A stretch of DNA of 64,000 nt from Paenibacillus oryzae (GTDB lineage: Bacteria; Bacillota; Bacilli; Paenibacillales; Paenibacillaceae), in assembly GCF_001675045.1 (NCBI RefSeq), contig NZ_LYPA01000064.1:1-64000 (forward strand), written 5' to 3'. The translations under genes were made by a program, and so were the position numbers. Shown piece by piece: positions 1 to 8,351 of the stretch. Under the pieces are notes generated by a model. The model made no database searches, was not told where the DNA came from, and worked only from the letters and a program-made list of their open reading frames with translations. How positions within the stretch are numbered: the stretch's first letter is position 1; each line of letters opens with the position of its first letter.

Positions 1-67
1 CCTCAATCCCTCATATCTTTTTTGTAGATATATCGACGGGTCAATGGATTACTATTAGTTTGTTGGT

Positions 68-538
68 TTACAGAGTACTAGGTCGACCAAACTTCACGCC
101 ATCTGTACGAGCTACCTCTATCCCTTCAGCATGTCGCTGCCTGTTCTTCTTTCTTTCCTGCTCAGCCACATAAGCCAGCATGCTGAGAAACTGATCCTCA
201 AGCAACTTCCCCAGGTCACCCATTCTTTTGAATTTCCGCGAATCAAACAATGCTTCATTATCCAGACTGCTATCCGCGTTGAGCTCGCGCGTGATGTGCT
301 TCCATTCCGAAATTATTCCATCGTAATCCCGACCCAACCTATCGAGCGCATCCATGTATACCAAATCACCTTCCCGAATCAGCAAACGCATTGCCTGATA
401 CTGCGGCCTGTCAAAGTTCTTACCGCTCTGCTTGTCGACAAATACATACCGTTCATCAACTCCCAGCTCCCGGAACTTAACGCGCTGTCGTTCCGGATTC
501 TGATCCTTAGCCGATACACGACCATATGCCAGCTTCAA
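68..538 (-). CDS. Serine recombinase (resolvase/invertase family), lacking the C-terminal HTH
   Basis: This is the catalytic domain of a small serine recombinase, which cuts and rejoins DNA through a covalent phosphoserine link. The N-terminus YGRVS puts the nucleophile at Ser9. DRLGR is at residues 66-70, and the long E helix region (QFLSMLAYVAEQERKKNRQR) runs to about residue 135. The start is TTG, with GGAGG seven bases upstream. The protein stops after GRPSTL at 156 residues. Family members are usually 180-200 residues, with a DNA-binding helix-turn-helix exactly where this one ends, and the sequence beyond the stop (positions 1-67) does not encode one in this frame. It may therefore be decayed or may bind DNA poorly. 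No transposase or cargo is visible beside it. Family assignment is firm; activity is doubtful. Confidence 0.85.
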   Translation of the reverse strand: MKLAYGRVSAKDQNPERQRVKFRELGVDERYVFVDKQSGKNFDRPQYQAMRLLIREGDLVYMDALDRLGRDYDGIISEWKHITRELNADSSLDNEALFDSRKFKRMGDLGKLLEDQFLSMLAYVAEQERKKNRQRHAEGIEVARTDGVKFGRPSTL

Positions 539-557
539 TATAATTCCTCCCGTAAAC

Positions 558-619
558 GTTTCAAAAAGTGGTTGCGTCAGATGATACGTTCCAAATTACA
601 ACTTAAGGCATTTTGAAAC
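558..619. repeat. Spaced inverted repeat upstream of the recombinase
   Basis: GTTTCAAAA (558-566) and TTTTGAAAC (611-619) form perfect 9-bp arms 44 bp apart, just upstream of the recombinase start. Serine resolvases act at paired short inverted repeats next to their own gene, so this could be a res-like site or an operator. That role is inference from position only. Confidence 0.4.
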
Positions 620-639
620 ACTAAAAGTAGGCAAAAAAA

Positions 640-669
640 CCGTCTCAAAAAGCATGCTTTTTGAGACGG
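640..669. terminator. Bidirectional rho-independent terminator-like hairpin
   Basis: A perfect inverted repeat, CCGTCTCAAAAAGC and its complement, is centred near 655. It has an A-run on the left and a T-run on the right, so it could end transcription from either side. The rest of the interval up to 952 shows no gene I can support. Confidence 0.75.
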
Positions 670-952
670 GTTTTTTGGTAAGCCTGTTATGATAAATTGG
701 GTATTTGGATTCTCTCCTTCATAGAAATTGAACGTTGCTTCGCTTTATCGTCGAACTGTGCAACAAGCACTCAATCTCTCGATGCAAAAGAATAAATCAA
801 TTAAACCAAATAGAAGAAAGCTCCAATCGTATTCATCATATTAGTTGTAGTTCTGTGATAAAGGAACTCTATCGATGAGATAGAAAGTTCAAGGTATTGT
901 TTATTGATTATTCATGATACTATACCACTATATGGAAGGGGTGGTGATTGTG

Positions 953-1975
953 ATGGATATCGATGTGCTATCGGAACGATTTAAGATTTTTGCAGAAAGG
1001 GAATGTAAAGACTCGAGTAGTCTTTATGAACATCTTGCAGGGCATATTGCAAATGACCTGGATTTGCTTAAAATGGCTGCTCATTCAAAGCCAGAACAAC
1101 CTGTTCCTAACCTTTTACTTGGGGCGGTTCATTATTTGCTTTTAAGTGGGAGAGAACATGAGTTAACCGCGTACTATCCCAGCATTGTAGAAGAACCAAA
1201 GAAACCTTCAGGAGCTATACATTGTTTCAAGGATTTTTGTATACAGAACGAATATGAGATCATTCAGCTTTTAGAAAACAAACTTGTCCAAACTAATGAA
1301 GTCAGACGATGTGCATATTTATACCCGAGCTTTTGCCATATTTATAAAATAACTAAGAAGCCGTTAACACTTATAGAAATAGGAACAAGCGCAGGCCTCC
1401 AACTCTTGTGGGACAAATATAGTTACTCCTACCAATCCAACCAGAAGTACGGATCGAAGCAAGCGACTTTAGAAATAAGTGCCACAGTTAAAGGAGATAG
1501 ATTCCCATTATTGTTTGAGCATAGTCCACCCGTCCAACGCAGGATTGGTTTAGATTTACACGTCAATAACCTAAATGATCCCGAAGATTACCTTTGGCTA
1601 AAAGCTTTGATATGGCCTGAACATAAGGAGCGTAATTCTTATTTTGAAAAAGCGGCTCATTACCTTAAAAGTCAGCCTTTGGAGCTAATTGAGGGAAATG
1701 GAGTATCTATTCTCCCGGAAATAATTCCAACCGTTTCTCACGATTCAACAATTTGTATATTTCATACCCATGTGGCCAATCAGATTCCGGCCGCTGCGAA
1801 GAAAAAATTGAGTGAGCAAATTCAATTCTTGGGTAAAGAGCGGGAAGTGTTTCATCTCTATAACAATATGTGGGATTTAGACCTTCATCTTGATTATTAC
1901 GCCGATGGGAATGAACACAGTGAAACGTTAGCAGAAATAGACGGACATGGTCGTTGGTTTAAGTGGAAATTATAA
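953..1975 (+). CDS. DUF2332 family protein
   Basis: This is a member of the DUF2332 family of unknown function, recognised from the LLLGAVHYLLLSG segment followed by LTAYYPS near the N-terminus and the IGTSAGLQLLWD segment in the middle. The latter resembles a glycine-rich SAM-binding loop, but I cannot show methyltransferase activity. An upstream in-frame ATG exists at 914. I prefer the ATG at 953 because AAGGGGTGGT lies about nine bases before it, giving a 340-residue protein close to the usual family size. It stands alone on the plus strand, with a terminator upstream and no operon partner. Codon use is more AT-rich than in the core genes further right, which together with the adjacent recombinase hints at acquired DNA. 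Confidence 0.75.
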   Translation: MDIDVLSERFKIFAERECKDSSSLYEHLAGHIANDLDLLKMAAHSKPEQPVPNLLLGAVHYLLLSGREHELTAYYPSIVEEPKKPSGAIHCFKDFCIQNEYEIIQLLENKLVQTNEVRRCAYLYPSFCHIYKITKKPLTLIEIGTSAGLQLLWDKYSYSYQSNQKYGSKQATLEISATVKGDRFPLLFEHSPPVQRRIGLDLHVNNLNDPEDYLWLKALIWPEHKERNSYFEKAAHYLKSQPLELIEGNGVSILPEIIPTVSHDSTICIFHTHVANQIPAAAKKKLSEQIQFLGKEREVFHLYNNMWDLDLHLDYYADGNEHSETLAEIDGHGRWFKWKL

Positions 1976-2248
1976 TGCTTGACTCAACTATCTGGGAACG
2001 TTAGTTTAACTACGCTGTATATGACTCTATTTTCTAATTCGGAGCTGCTGTCGATTAATTAGGGCCATCCCCCCTTCACTTACTGCACATTATGGATCGG
2101 CTGCGCAGCAGCTACGAACTGTTCATTAACCAATTAAGCGAAGTTTCTCATAAGAGTATTTATTTTATTACTAGAGCCTAATAGGTAACATTGAGTTAAT
2201 TGTGTCCAATTGTAAAAGGCAACATGAACTCGCCCCTTTTCGACCATC
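1976..2248. other. Intergenic stretch without a supported gene
   Basis: Between the DUF2332 gene and the cotJ terminator I see no gene. An ATG-initiated frame of 29 codons at 2092-2181 has coding-like composition but no ribosome binding site, and may be a gene remnant. Confidence 0.4.
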
Positions 2249-2311
2249 AAAAAACTCCCATCATGGAAGCAGTAGAAGTTTGCTTAATCTACTGTCAACT
2301 ATGATGGGAGT
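2249..2311 (-). terminator. Terminator of the cotJ operon
   Basis: ACTCCCATCAT (2254-2264) pairs with ATGATGGGAGT (2301-2311). Inside it CAGTAGA (2270-2276) pairs with TCTACTG (2288-2294). On the minus strand the stem is followed by six T residues (2249-2254), as expected for a rho-independent terminator after cotJC. Confidence 0.8.
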
Positions 2312-2355
2312 ATATCATTCTACCCCACGGGCTCGCTTTTTTCTCCAAACTATAA

Positions 2356-2925
2356 TCAATAAAAAATCCGCTCGTCCCGCTTCTCCTTCAAAATCTCCAC
2401 CGCCTCGCGGAACCGCATGGAATGCACAATTTCCCGCTCCCGCAGGAACTTCAGGCTGTCCTGCAAATCGACGTCATCCGTCATGTCGATCAGCCATTGG
2501 TACGTTGCCCTCGCTTTTTCCTCTGCCGCGATGTCTTCATACAAATCCGCAATGGGATCGCCCTTGGCCTGTATGTAGCTGGCCGTCCATGGCACGCCGG
2601 ATGCATTTTGGTAAAAGAGCGCTTTGTCATGATTCGCGTAATGATCGCCTAACCCCGCCGCCTTCATCTGCTCCGGCGTTGCGTCCTTTGTCAGCTTGTA
2701 GATCATCGTAGCGATCATTTCAAGGTGGGCGAATTCCTCCGTCCCTATATCCGTCAGCAGCCCTACAACCTTATCCGGAATCGTGTAGCGTTGATTCAAA
2801 TAACGCAGCGCGGCCGCGAGCTCTCCATCCGAGCCACCGTATTGCTCGATCAGAAACTTGGCCATAAGTGGATCGCATTTGCTAACCCTGACGGGATATT
2901 GGAGCTTTTTTTCATACACCCACAT
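2356..2925 (-). CDS. cotJC: Spore coat protein CotJC (manganese catalase-like)
   Basis: CotJC belongs to the manganese-catalase family and is part of the inner spore coat. The ferritin-like four-helix features are visible: TDIGTEEFAHLEMIATMIY around residues 58-76, and EDIAAEEKARATYQWL and REREIVHSMRFREA further on, giving the Glu and His ligands of a dinuclear metal site. Its 189 residues match the family length. It is the last gene of cotJA-cotJB-cotJC, 36 bases after cotJB, and is followed by a strong terminator. In B. subtilis the operon is transcribed in the mother cell by sigma E and CotE-dependent assembly follows; cotE itself lies at 25.9-26.5 kb here. Catalase activity in this protein is inferred from family only. 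Confidence 0.93.
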   Translation of the reverse strand: MWVYEKKLQYPVRVSKCDPLMAKFLIEQYGGSDGELAAALRYLNQRYTIPDKVVGLLTDIGTEEFAHLEMIATMIYKLTKDATPEQMKAAGLGDHYANHDKALFYQNASGVPWTASYIQAKGDPIADLYEDIAAEEKARATYQWLIDMTDDVDLQDSLKFLREREIVHSMRFREAVEILKEKRDERIFY

Positions 2926-2961
2926 GAATGCTTTCCTCCGTCTCCATCGTTATTGTTACAA

Positions 2962-3225
2962 TCAAACCTGCCAAGGCCAAGGGGCCTCCTTCCACTGCCA
3001 TGGGGTTTTGGATAAGCTATGGCCGAAGTGCATCAAGGGGCCGTATTGTGCTTCATATTGCGCCGCAATTCGCTTGCGCAGCTCGGCGTATTGATTATAC
3101 TGCTGAATGGCTGCTTCATCATCGGGATGGGTATCCAAATATAGATTTAGTTCCACCAGCACAAAATCCGCTGCTTGCAAATCATGAAGCAGCTTATAAT
3201 AAGCGTCGTCGAGCACAATGGACAT
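2962..3225 (-). CDS. cotJB: Spore coat protein CotJB
   Basis: This is a small spore-coat protein of 87 residues, the second gene of the cotJ operon. It is recognised by the DAYYKLLHDLQAADFVLVEL segment, the LDTHPDDEAAI motif and a Trp-rich tail. The frame is open further upstream, but the ATG at 3225 has AGGTGA seven bases before it and gives the normal CotJB length, so I use it. The start lies seven bases after the cotJA stop, indicating coupled translation. The function within the coat is unknown in the family beyond being required with CotJA and CotJC. Confidence 0.9.
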   Translation of the reverse strand: MSIVLDDAYYKLLHDLQAADFVLVELNLYLDTHPDDEAAIQQYNQYAELRKRIAAQYEAQYGPLMHFGHSLSKTPWQWKEAPWPWQV

Positions 3226-3232
3226 GATACGG

Positions 3233-3454
3233 TCACCTGCCTTCTGTTCCAGTTGATGGATCAGGATATGGTGCAAACAATGCCGGCCACAACGTCCCTT
3301 TTTTCAACGCTTCATGAGGCGAAAATTGCGGCCAATTCGGCGGCTGAAATGCAATAAACAGCTGCGGGGGAACATTGTAGCTTTTAATCCTGATCGGCGG
3401 ACAAGGATCAAGCGGACTAATAAAAGGCTTGTAGTAACGGAATTGATCATCCAT
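3233..3454 (-). CDS. cotJA: Spore coat associated protein CotJA
   Basis: This is the first gene of the cotJ operon, encoding a 73-residue proline-rich protein (SPLDPCPPIRIKSY, then PPQLFIAFQPPNWPQF) typical of CotJA. An earlier GTG at 3463 is in frame, but the ATG at 3454 has AGGAGG nine bases upstream and is preferred. Upstream on the minus strand, around 3500-3545, lies an AT-rich segment with an ATAATC...GTACAA pair that could be a sigma-E promoter; the match is too weak to list separately. The opposite strand carries the Ku gene, so the two promoters are divergent. Confidence 0.88.
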   Translation of the reverse strand: MDDQFRYYKPFISPLDPCPPIRIKSYNVPPQLFIAFQPPNWPQFSPHEALKKGTLWPALFAPYPDPSTGTEGR

Positions 3455-3604
3455 TCCACCCACCCTCCTTTCTCACCTATTTCTCCTCATACATGGTATG
3501 TGCTGCGGGTTGTACGATATGTGCAGATTATTTTTCAAGCCAAAGAGAATACAAACTTTACCCGGACGGGAAAACTAACGAAAAGATGTGAATGGAGTGA
3601 GTGT

Positions 3605-4453
3605 ATGCACACGGTATGGAAAGGCGCAATCAGCTTTGGGCTGGTTCACGTTCCCGTCAAAATGCATTCTGCAACGGAGGATCGGGACGTTCATTTCAGA
3701 CAGCTGCACAAGGAATGCGGCATGCCGATCAAATATGAAAAAAAATGCCCTCATTGCGACAAAGAGGTTGGTCCTGAGGAAATCGTGAAGGGCTTCCAAT
3801 ATGAGAAGGACAAATACGTCATCATAAAAGAGGAGGAAATAGAAGCGTTAAAGCCAGAGGCGGCGCGTAATATCAAAATATTGGATTTTGTCGACCTTAC
3901 AGATATTGATCCCATTTATTTCGAAAAGCCTTATTATCTTTCGCCCGATATGGCGGGATCGGGAGCTTATTCCTTGCTGCTGGAGGCGATACGTCAAACC
4001 GGGAAAATAGGCATTGCCACCATCAACATCCGGGCAAAAAGCAGCTTGGCCGCTATACGCGTTGTTGATAATTGCCTCTGTCTGGAAACGATGCTGTTCC
4101 CTGACGAAATCCGCTCCATCAGCCAGGTTCCCAACTTGCCGGAAGCGCCGTCGATCAATGAAAAGGAGCTGTCTATGGCCAAAACGCTTGTTGAACAGCT
4201 AAGCGAGCCGTTTGACCCTGCAAAATATACCGATGAGTACCGCGCCAATCTGCTTGCGCTTATTGAAGACAAGGTAGCGGGCGAAAATCCGGACCTGGTG
4301 GCGGCTCCACCAGCAGCCGGCCCAAGTAAGGTCATCGACCTGATGGCTGCCCTTCAAGCCTCGCTTCAGGCCGTACAAAGTCCCGCCGATACCGGTGGCG
4401 CCGCGCCCAAAAAGCGAAAACAGCCAAAACAGAAGGCGGCCAAAACTTCCTGA
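3605..4453 (+). CDS. ku: Non-homologous end joining protein Ku
   Basis: This is a bacterial Ku homologue, a homodimeric ring that binds double-strand DNA ends and recruits the ligase LigD. The family N-terminus MHTVWKGAISFGLVHVPV is clear, followed by LHKECGMPIKYEKKCPHCDK (residues about 38-57) and a C-terminal lysine-rich tail (PKKRKQPKQKAAK) of the kind that aids DNA binding. The frame is open back to 3314 across the cotJ promoter, but the ATG at 3605 with GGAGTGA just upstream gives 282 residues, the normal Ku length. No ligD is next to it. In Bacillus ku and ligD are expressed in the forespore, which suits its place beside a spore-coat operon, though no sigma-G promoter could be confirmed. 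Confidence 0.95.
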   Translation: MHTVWKGAISFGLVHVPVKMHSATEDRDVHFRQLHKECGMPIKYEKKCPHCDKEVGPEEIVKGFQYEKDKYVIIKEEEIEALKPEAARNIKILDFVDLTDIDPIYFEKPYYLSPDMAGSGAYSLLLEAIRQTGKIGIATINIRAKSSLAAIRVVDNCLCLETMLFPDEIRSISQVPNLPEAPSINEKELSMAKTLVEQLSEPFDPAKYTDEYRANLLALIEDKVAGENPDLVAAPPAAGPSKVIDLMAALQASLQAVQSPADTGGAAPKKRKQPKQKAAKTS

Positions 4454-4652
4454 TCCATTAAATGAAATAACGAAATAAATGGCAGTAATCAAATGAATCA
4501 CAATGGCACCGGGTCAAGAAAAAACAGAATCCATTTAAACAAACCACTTGAAACCATTTGTCTTGTCCTGGTTGAACAAAATGACACTTAGGAACCAATA
4601 TAGGCAACTATGCATATACTTCCAGCAAAAACTGTGTTGGGAGTTGTAGCCG

Positions 4653-5144
4653 TTGCACCCTACTTATCTGTATTGGCAATATTATGAATATCCGCATATC
4701 ATGCGAATGCCATTTTCACCGGTATGGAATACAAATTATGATTCTTCATTACAGGGAATTAAGGAAGCTGTTCAGGGAGAAAGAAACGATGAACTATTTT
4801 ATGATGAATTAATAAAGCTCGCCCCTTCAAGGGAGCAAGCAGAGATTATCGTCAATATTCGAAATGACGAACGGGGCCATAACAAAATGTTCAGAGAGAT
4901 GTACCGGGCGCTGACGGGACAAGAAATCACAACCGAAGGAAGCGAGCTTTATCAACCGATAAGCTCTTATCGCGAAGGACTGCAGCGTGCGCTGCAAGGG
5001 GAACTAGGCGCCGTAGAAAAATATCGCAATATCTGGTTTGGGTTGCCGGCAGGCATTTATAAGGATACGGTATTCGGCGTTATTTTGGATGAGCTGAAGC
5101 ATGCTTCCAAATACAACAATTTGATTACAATCAATCATCAATAG
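4653..5144 (+). CDS. Ferritin-like domain protein
   Basis: This is a 163-residue protein with the helical metal-binding pattern of the ferritin-like/rubrerythrin superfamily. GERNDELFYDEL is near residue 43, NDERGHNKMF (an ExxH pair) near 72, GELGAVEKYRNI near 116 and LDELKHASKYN near 147. These supply two Glu/ExxH sets for a di-iron or di-manganese centre. The start shown is a TTG with GGGAG nine bases upstream; an internal ATG at 4701 lacks a ribosome binding site. The substrate is unknown. Its place between Ku and spore genes suggests, but does not show, a role in spore or oxidative-stress protection. Confidence 0.75.
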   Translation: MHPTYLYWQYYEYPHIMRMPFSPVWNTNYDSSLQGIKEAVQGERNDELFYDELIKLAPSREQAEIIVNIRNDERGHNKMFREMYRALTGQEITTEGSELYQPISSYREGLQRALQGELGAVEKYRNIWFGLPAGIYKDTVFGVILDELKHASKYNNLITINHQ

Positions 5145-5157
5145 TCGTAATAGCCGC

Positions 5158-5868
5158 TTATTCTATATCTATCGGATGGATGATTTTATCATAATATTCA
5201 TCCACATACAACTGTCCGTTGCTTCCTTTTACTGCATAAAAGATATCTTTGGGCAGCTTTCCACGCGCCTTCAGCTGGGATATCAGCCAGCTTTCGGAAA
5301 CCTGATTAACCTCCATATTTTTTTGTAAAAGCTGACCGTCAATAATAAGCTCGATGGGATACTGTGGAGCAGCTCCAGGATTCAGCTGAAGGTCCTTTAG
5401 AGTGACCGGCTGCAATTCCTTTTTCTTCTGAACGGATAACTTCCCATTAATTTCGAGCAAAGCGTATTCTACATCCTCTATATTAAAAATCTCCTTTTGG
5501 CGAAGCTGCTGATTTAATGAATCAAGTGTCATATTATTTTTCTTCAAATTTCCCTCAAGAATCGCCCCGCCTTCAATAAGAACGGTGGGGCTTCCTTCCG
5601 TCCATAGCTTAAACCTTCTAAACTTCATAAAAAGCTTGGACAAAACAAATGAAGTCAGCGTAAATACAGACAAGGCTATGATAAGATGCATAACCTCGAT
5701 CTTTTCATTAAAAGCAAAGTTTGCGGCCATGGCTCCCAATATTACAGCCGTAACAAATTCATGGAAGTTCATATTGGAGAGGGTTTGCTTTCCCAATAAT
5801 CTTGCTATCAGCATCAGGATGATAAATGCAGAAATACTACGGATCAGAATGATAAGATGGTCGCCCAT
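5158..5868 (-). CDS. DUF421 (YetF/YrbG-type) membrane protein
   Basis: This is a 236-residue member of the DUF421 family. Three N-terminal membrane segments (residues about 5-22, 35-52, 60-80) are followed by a cytoplasmic domain with the hallmark SPTVLIEGGAI and the segment MTLDSLNQQLRQKEIFNIEDVEYALLE, typical of YetF-like proteins. The stretch PIELIIDGQL begins the second part of the domain. Several members are sporulation proteins in Bacillus, yet the biochemical function of the family is not established. AAAGGGG lies ten bases before the ATG. It converges with the ferritin-like gene, the two stops being only about 14 bases apart. Confidence 0.88.
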   Translation of the reverse strand: MGDHLIILIRSISAFIILMLIARLLGKQTLSNMNFHEFVTAVILGAMAANFAFNEKIEVMHLIIALSVFTLTSFVLSKLFMKFRRFKLWTEGSPTVLIEGGAILEGNLKKNNMTLDSLNQQLRQKEIFNIEDVEYALLEINGKLSVQKKKELQPVTLKDLQLNPGAAPQYPIELIIDGQLLQKNMEVNQVSESWLISQLKARGKLPKDIFYAVKGSNGQLYVDEYYDKIIHPIDIE

Positions 5869-6032
5869 GATATCAAGCCCCTTTCTTCTTTCTCATCCCT
5901 ACTATTGCCGCAATCGGGAATGAATAAACACCGTTTATATCTTTTCACTATTCCTCCCCTCACACCCACCGCCCACTGACATATAATGCAATAAAAAAAG
6001 CTCACTTTCATCCGGACTGGAAGGAATTGATT

Positions 6033-6359
6033 ATGAATACCAATTCAAACACAAATACAGATACAGATACAGATACAGATACAGATACAGATACAGATAC
6101 AAATGCATCTAATCAGACATCTATACCTACATCAACCGATATTCTGGTTGCTAAGCTTGTCTTTATCGGCTCTACAATAACGACAATAGGAGATGGAATA
6201 ACCGCTATTGCCGCTGCTCTTGCATTAGAAGCACTGGAACATCCAAAGGATCAGAGATCAGAAATTCACGGTTATTCCTCTAATCAATTAGACACAACAG
6301 AAAAACAACTGGATTTAGTAATGACCGAGTTAGCACAAATCAAAAGCCTCTTTAAATGA
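6033..6359 (+). CDS. Small protein with Asp-Thr dipeptide repeat and a hydrophobic helix
   Basis: This is a hypothetical protein of 108 residues. After a short Asn/Thr-rich start it has seven Asp-Thr pairs encoded by a hexanucleotide repeat. A 35-residue hydrophobic stretch follows (ILVAKLVFIGSTITTIGDGI, then AIAAALALEAL), and then a polar C-terminus that ends in a likely coiled coil (LDTTEKQLDLVMTELAQIKSLF). A TTG at 6027 is in frame, but GGAAGGA is placed correctly for the ATG at 6033. Short proteins with this AKLV...GD.I...A hydrophobic core occur in spore formers as uncharacterised proteins. I know no function. Confidence 0.65.
   Translation: MNTNSNTNTDTDTDTDTDTDTDTNASNQTSIPTSTDILVAKLVFIGSTITTIGDGITAIAAALALEALEHPKDQRSEIHGYSSNQLDTTEKQLDLVMTELAQIKSLFK
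6055..6102 (+). repeat. Hexanucleotide tandem repeat (ATACAG)n inside a coding region
   Basis: Seven perfect copies of ATACAG and one degenerate copy (ATACAA) lie within the N-terminal part of the small gene. The six-base period means gain or loss of copies changes the number of Asp-Thr pairs but never the frame. Confidence 0.9.
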
Positions 6360-6378
6360 TATAAATTCAGAAGAAATT

Positions 6379-6444
6379 AAAAACGGGAGACGTTTGGGGG
6401 ACGCCCGAAGAAGGAATAAATCCCCCCTCGGTAAAATGTCTCCC
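6379..6444 (-). terminator. Terminator of glnA
   Basis: GGGAGACGTTT (6385-6395) pairs with AAATGTCTCCC (6434-6444, one G-U pair), with a second G-run/C-run stem inside. On the minus strand it is followed by a T-rich run (6379-6383), fitting the end of the glnRA transcript. It may also end the small plus-strand gene. Confidence 0.7.
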
Positions 6445-6488
6445 CATACAATCTCCCATAAAACGTATTCCTATAAGCTTTTACCCTC

Positions 6489-7817
6489 TTAGTAATGCGT
6501 CAGATATTGATCTCTTTCCCATTGATGCACTTGCGTGCGGTACATATCCCACTCAATTTCCTTCAGTTCGTAGAAGTGAGCCAAAGCGTGGTCGCCAAGC
6601 GCGTCGCAGATAACATTGCTGCGCAGCAGCTCGTCCAGCGCTTCCTTCAAGTCGATAGGCAAGCTTGGGATGCCGGCGTCTTCGCGCTCCTCTTCCGACA
6701 TGATATAGATATTGCGGTCAGTTGCCGCAGGCAGCGTCATTCTGTTCTGGATGCCATCCAATCCGGCCTTCAGCATAACAGCAAGCGCCAGATACGGGTT
6801 AGCAGCCGGATCGGGATTGCGCACCTCGACGCGTGTCGAAAGACCGCGCGAAGCCGGAATGCGGATCATAGGCGAACGGTTGCTAGCCGACCATGCTACA
6901 TAACAAGGCGCCTCGTAGCCTGGAACCAGACGTTTGTAAGAGTTGATGATTGGATTCGTAATAGCCGCCATCGCGCGAGCATGCTTCAATATGCCAGCCA
7001 TATAGTAGCGAGCCGTATCGCTTAGGCCAAGCTTGTCCTTTTCATCATAAAACACATTTGTATTGCCTTGGAACAACGATTGGTGGCAGTGCATGCCGGA
7101 GCCGTTGACGCCAAAGAGCGGTTTTGGCATAAAGGTTGCATGCAGGCCATGTACGCGAGCGATCGTTTTAACAACCAGCTTGAACGTTTGAATCTGGTCA
7201 GCCGCTTTAATCGCATCGGCATATTTGAAGTCGATTTCATGCTGGCCCGGAGCCACTTCATGGTGAGAGGCTTCGATTTCAAAGCCCATTTCCTCCAGCG
7301 TCAGCACAATTTCACGGCGGCAGTTTTCGCCAAGATCCATCGGAGCCAGGTCGAAGTAGCCTCCCTGGTCGTTAAGCTCCGTTGTTGGTTCGCCGGATTC
7401 ATCCGTTTTGAACAGGAAAAACTCGGGCTCCGGTCCAACGTTCATCGCGGTGTAGCCCATTTCCTCGGCTTCCTTAAGGACTCGCTTCAGAATGCCGCGC
7501 GGATCGCCAGCAAACGGAGTGCCGTCCGGCATATAGACGTCGCAAATCAGACGGGCAACGCGATCCTGGGCAACCCATGGGAAAACAACCCACGTGTCGA
7601 GGTCCGGATACAGATACATATCGGATTCTTCAATACGAACGTAGCCTTCAATGGAAGAGCCGTCAAACATCATTTTATTGTCAAGCGCCTTGTCTAGCTG
7701 GCTTACCGGAATTTCAACGTTTTTGATCGCGCCTAGCAAATCGGTAAACTGCAACCGGATAAACCGGACATTCTGCTCTTCAGCAATGCGTTTAATATCC
7801 TCTTTGGTGTAGCTCAT
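6489..7817 (-). CDS. glnA: Glutamine synthetase, type I
   Basis: GlnA joins ammonia to glutamate using ATP in a cytoplasmic dodecamer. Seen here are the N-terminal beta-grasp domain, [20 protein letters not shown] near residue 57, the catalytic segments [22 protein letters not shown] and [12 protein letters not shown], and [10 protein letters not shown] and [14 protein letters not shown] toward the end. Its 442 residues match GSI-alpha enzymes of Firmicutes, which are feedback-inhibited and not adenylylated. The ATG at 7817 has AAGGAG seven bases upstream; a longer frame to 7847 is unlikely. It follows glnR by 81 bases, so both are probably transcribed from the glnR promoter and repressed by GlnR when nitrogen is plentiful, as known in Bacillus. 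Confidence 0.97.
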   Translation of the reverse strand: MSYTKEDIKRIAEEQNVRFIRLQFTDLLGAIKNVEIPVSQLDKALDNKMMFDGSSIEGYVRIEESDMYLYPDLDTWVVFPWVAQDRVARLICDVYMPDGTPFAGDPRGILKRVLKEAEEMGYTAMNVGPEPEFFLFKTDESGEPTTELNDQGGYFDLAPMDLGENCRREIVLTLEEMGFEIEASHHEVAPGQHEIDFKYADAIKAADQIQTFKLVVKTIARVHGLHATFMPKPLFGVNGSGMHCHQSLFQGNTNVFYDEKDKLGLSDTARYYMAGILKHARAMAAITNPIINSYKRLVPGYEAPCYVAWSASNRSPMIRIPASRGLSTRVEVRNPDPAANPYLALAVMLKAGLDGIQNRMTLPAATDRNIYIMSEEEREDAGIPSLPIDLKEALDELLRSNVICDALGDHALAHFYELKEIEWDMYRTQVHQWERDQYLTHY

Positions 7818-7898
7818 GCCATCATCTCCTTGAATAAGGTTGTACAAAAAAGCCGAATTTGATTACACGTCCTGCCTGCTGCCATAAGTTGCACTTAA

Positions 7899-8315
7899 TT
7901 AACGTTTATTATGATTCATAAACCGGCTCAGCTGCCCTTGAATCATGGAGGCGCGTCCCGGTCTCTTCTCCATCAGCTGCTGCTTCAGCAAACGGTGCAG
8001 CTGCTGCTCCGACATTTCCCTGCGGGTGACTTCGGATTGCTCGCTAACAATAGTCGCGTCGTCAGACTCTTTAGAAACCGGATTCATAACTTGCTTAATA
8101 CCAGCGATGTTTACGCCTTTTTCAATCAATGACTTGATTTCCAGCAATCGCTCTACGTCATTAAACGAAAACAGCCGTTGGTTACCCGCTGTTCTGGCCG
8201 GAACGATCAGCTCATGCTGCTCGTAATACCGGATTTGCCGGGCCGTCAGGTCCGTCAGCTTCATCACGATGCCGATCGGGAACAAGGCCATATTTCTGCG
8301 TATTTCATCAGCCAT
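7899..8315 (-). CDS. glnR: Nitrogen repressor GlnR (MerR family)
   Basis: GlnR is a dimeric MerR-type repressor whose DNA binding is stimulated by feedback-inhibited glutamine synthetase. The N-terminal winged helix is clear (LTDLTARQIRYYEQHELIVPAR, residues about 20-41, then NQRLFSFNDVERLLEI). It is followed by a dimerisation helix and a C-terminal tail rich in Gln, Arg and Lys, the region that in Bacillus contacts GlnA. Its 138 residues are typical. GGAAGG lies ten bases before the ATG. The order ynbB-glnR-glnA is that of B. subtilis, which supports the name. Confidence 0.95.
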   Translation of the reverse strand: MADEIRRNMALFPIGIVMKLTDLTARQIRYYEQHELIVPARTAGNQRLFSFNDVERLLEIKSLIEKGVNIAGIKQVMNPVSKESDDATIVSEQSEVTRREMSEQQLHRLLKQQLMEKRPGRASMIQGQLSRFMNHNKR

Positions 8316-8351
8316 GTCGCATCAACCTTCCAATAACTCTGTTATAGCTTC

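Noticed and set aside
2092-2181. 29-codon frame (MDRLRSSYELFINQLSEVSH and nine more residues)
   Set aside because: Protein-like composition, but no Shine-Dalgarno sequence and no partner; perhaps a remnant, so not called as a gene.
3314-3604. N-terminal extension of the Ku frame
   Set aside because: It runs antisense through cotJA and its promoter, and the conserved Ku start with a Shine-Dalgarno sequence is at 3605.
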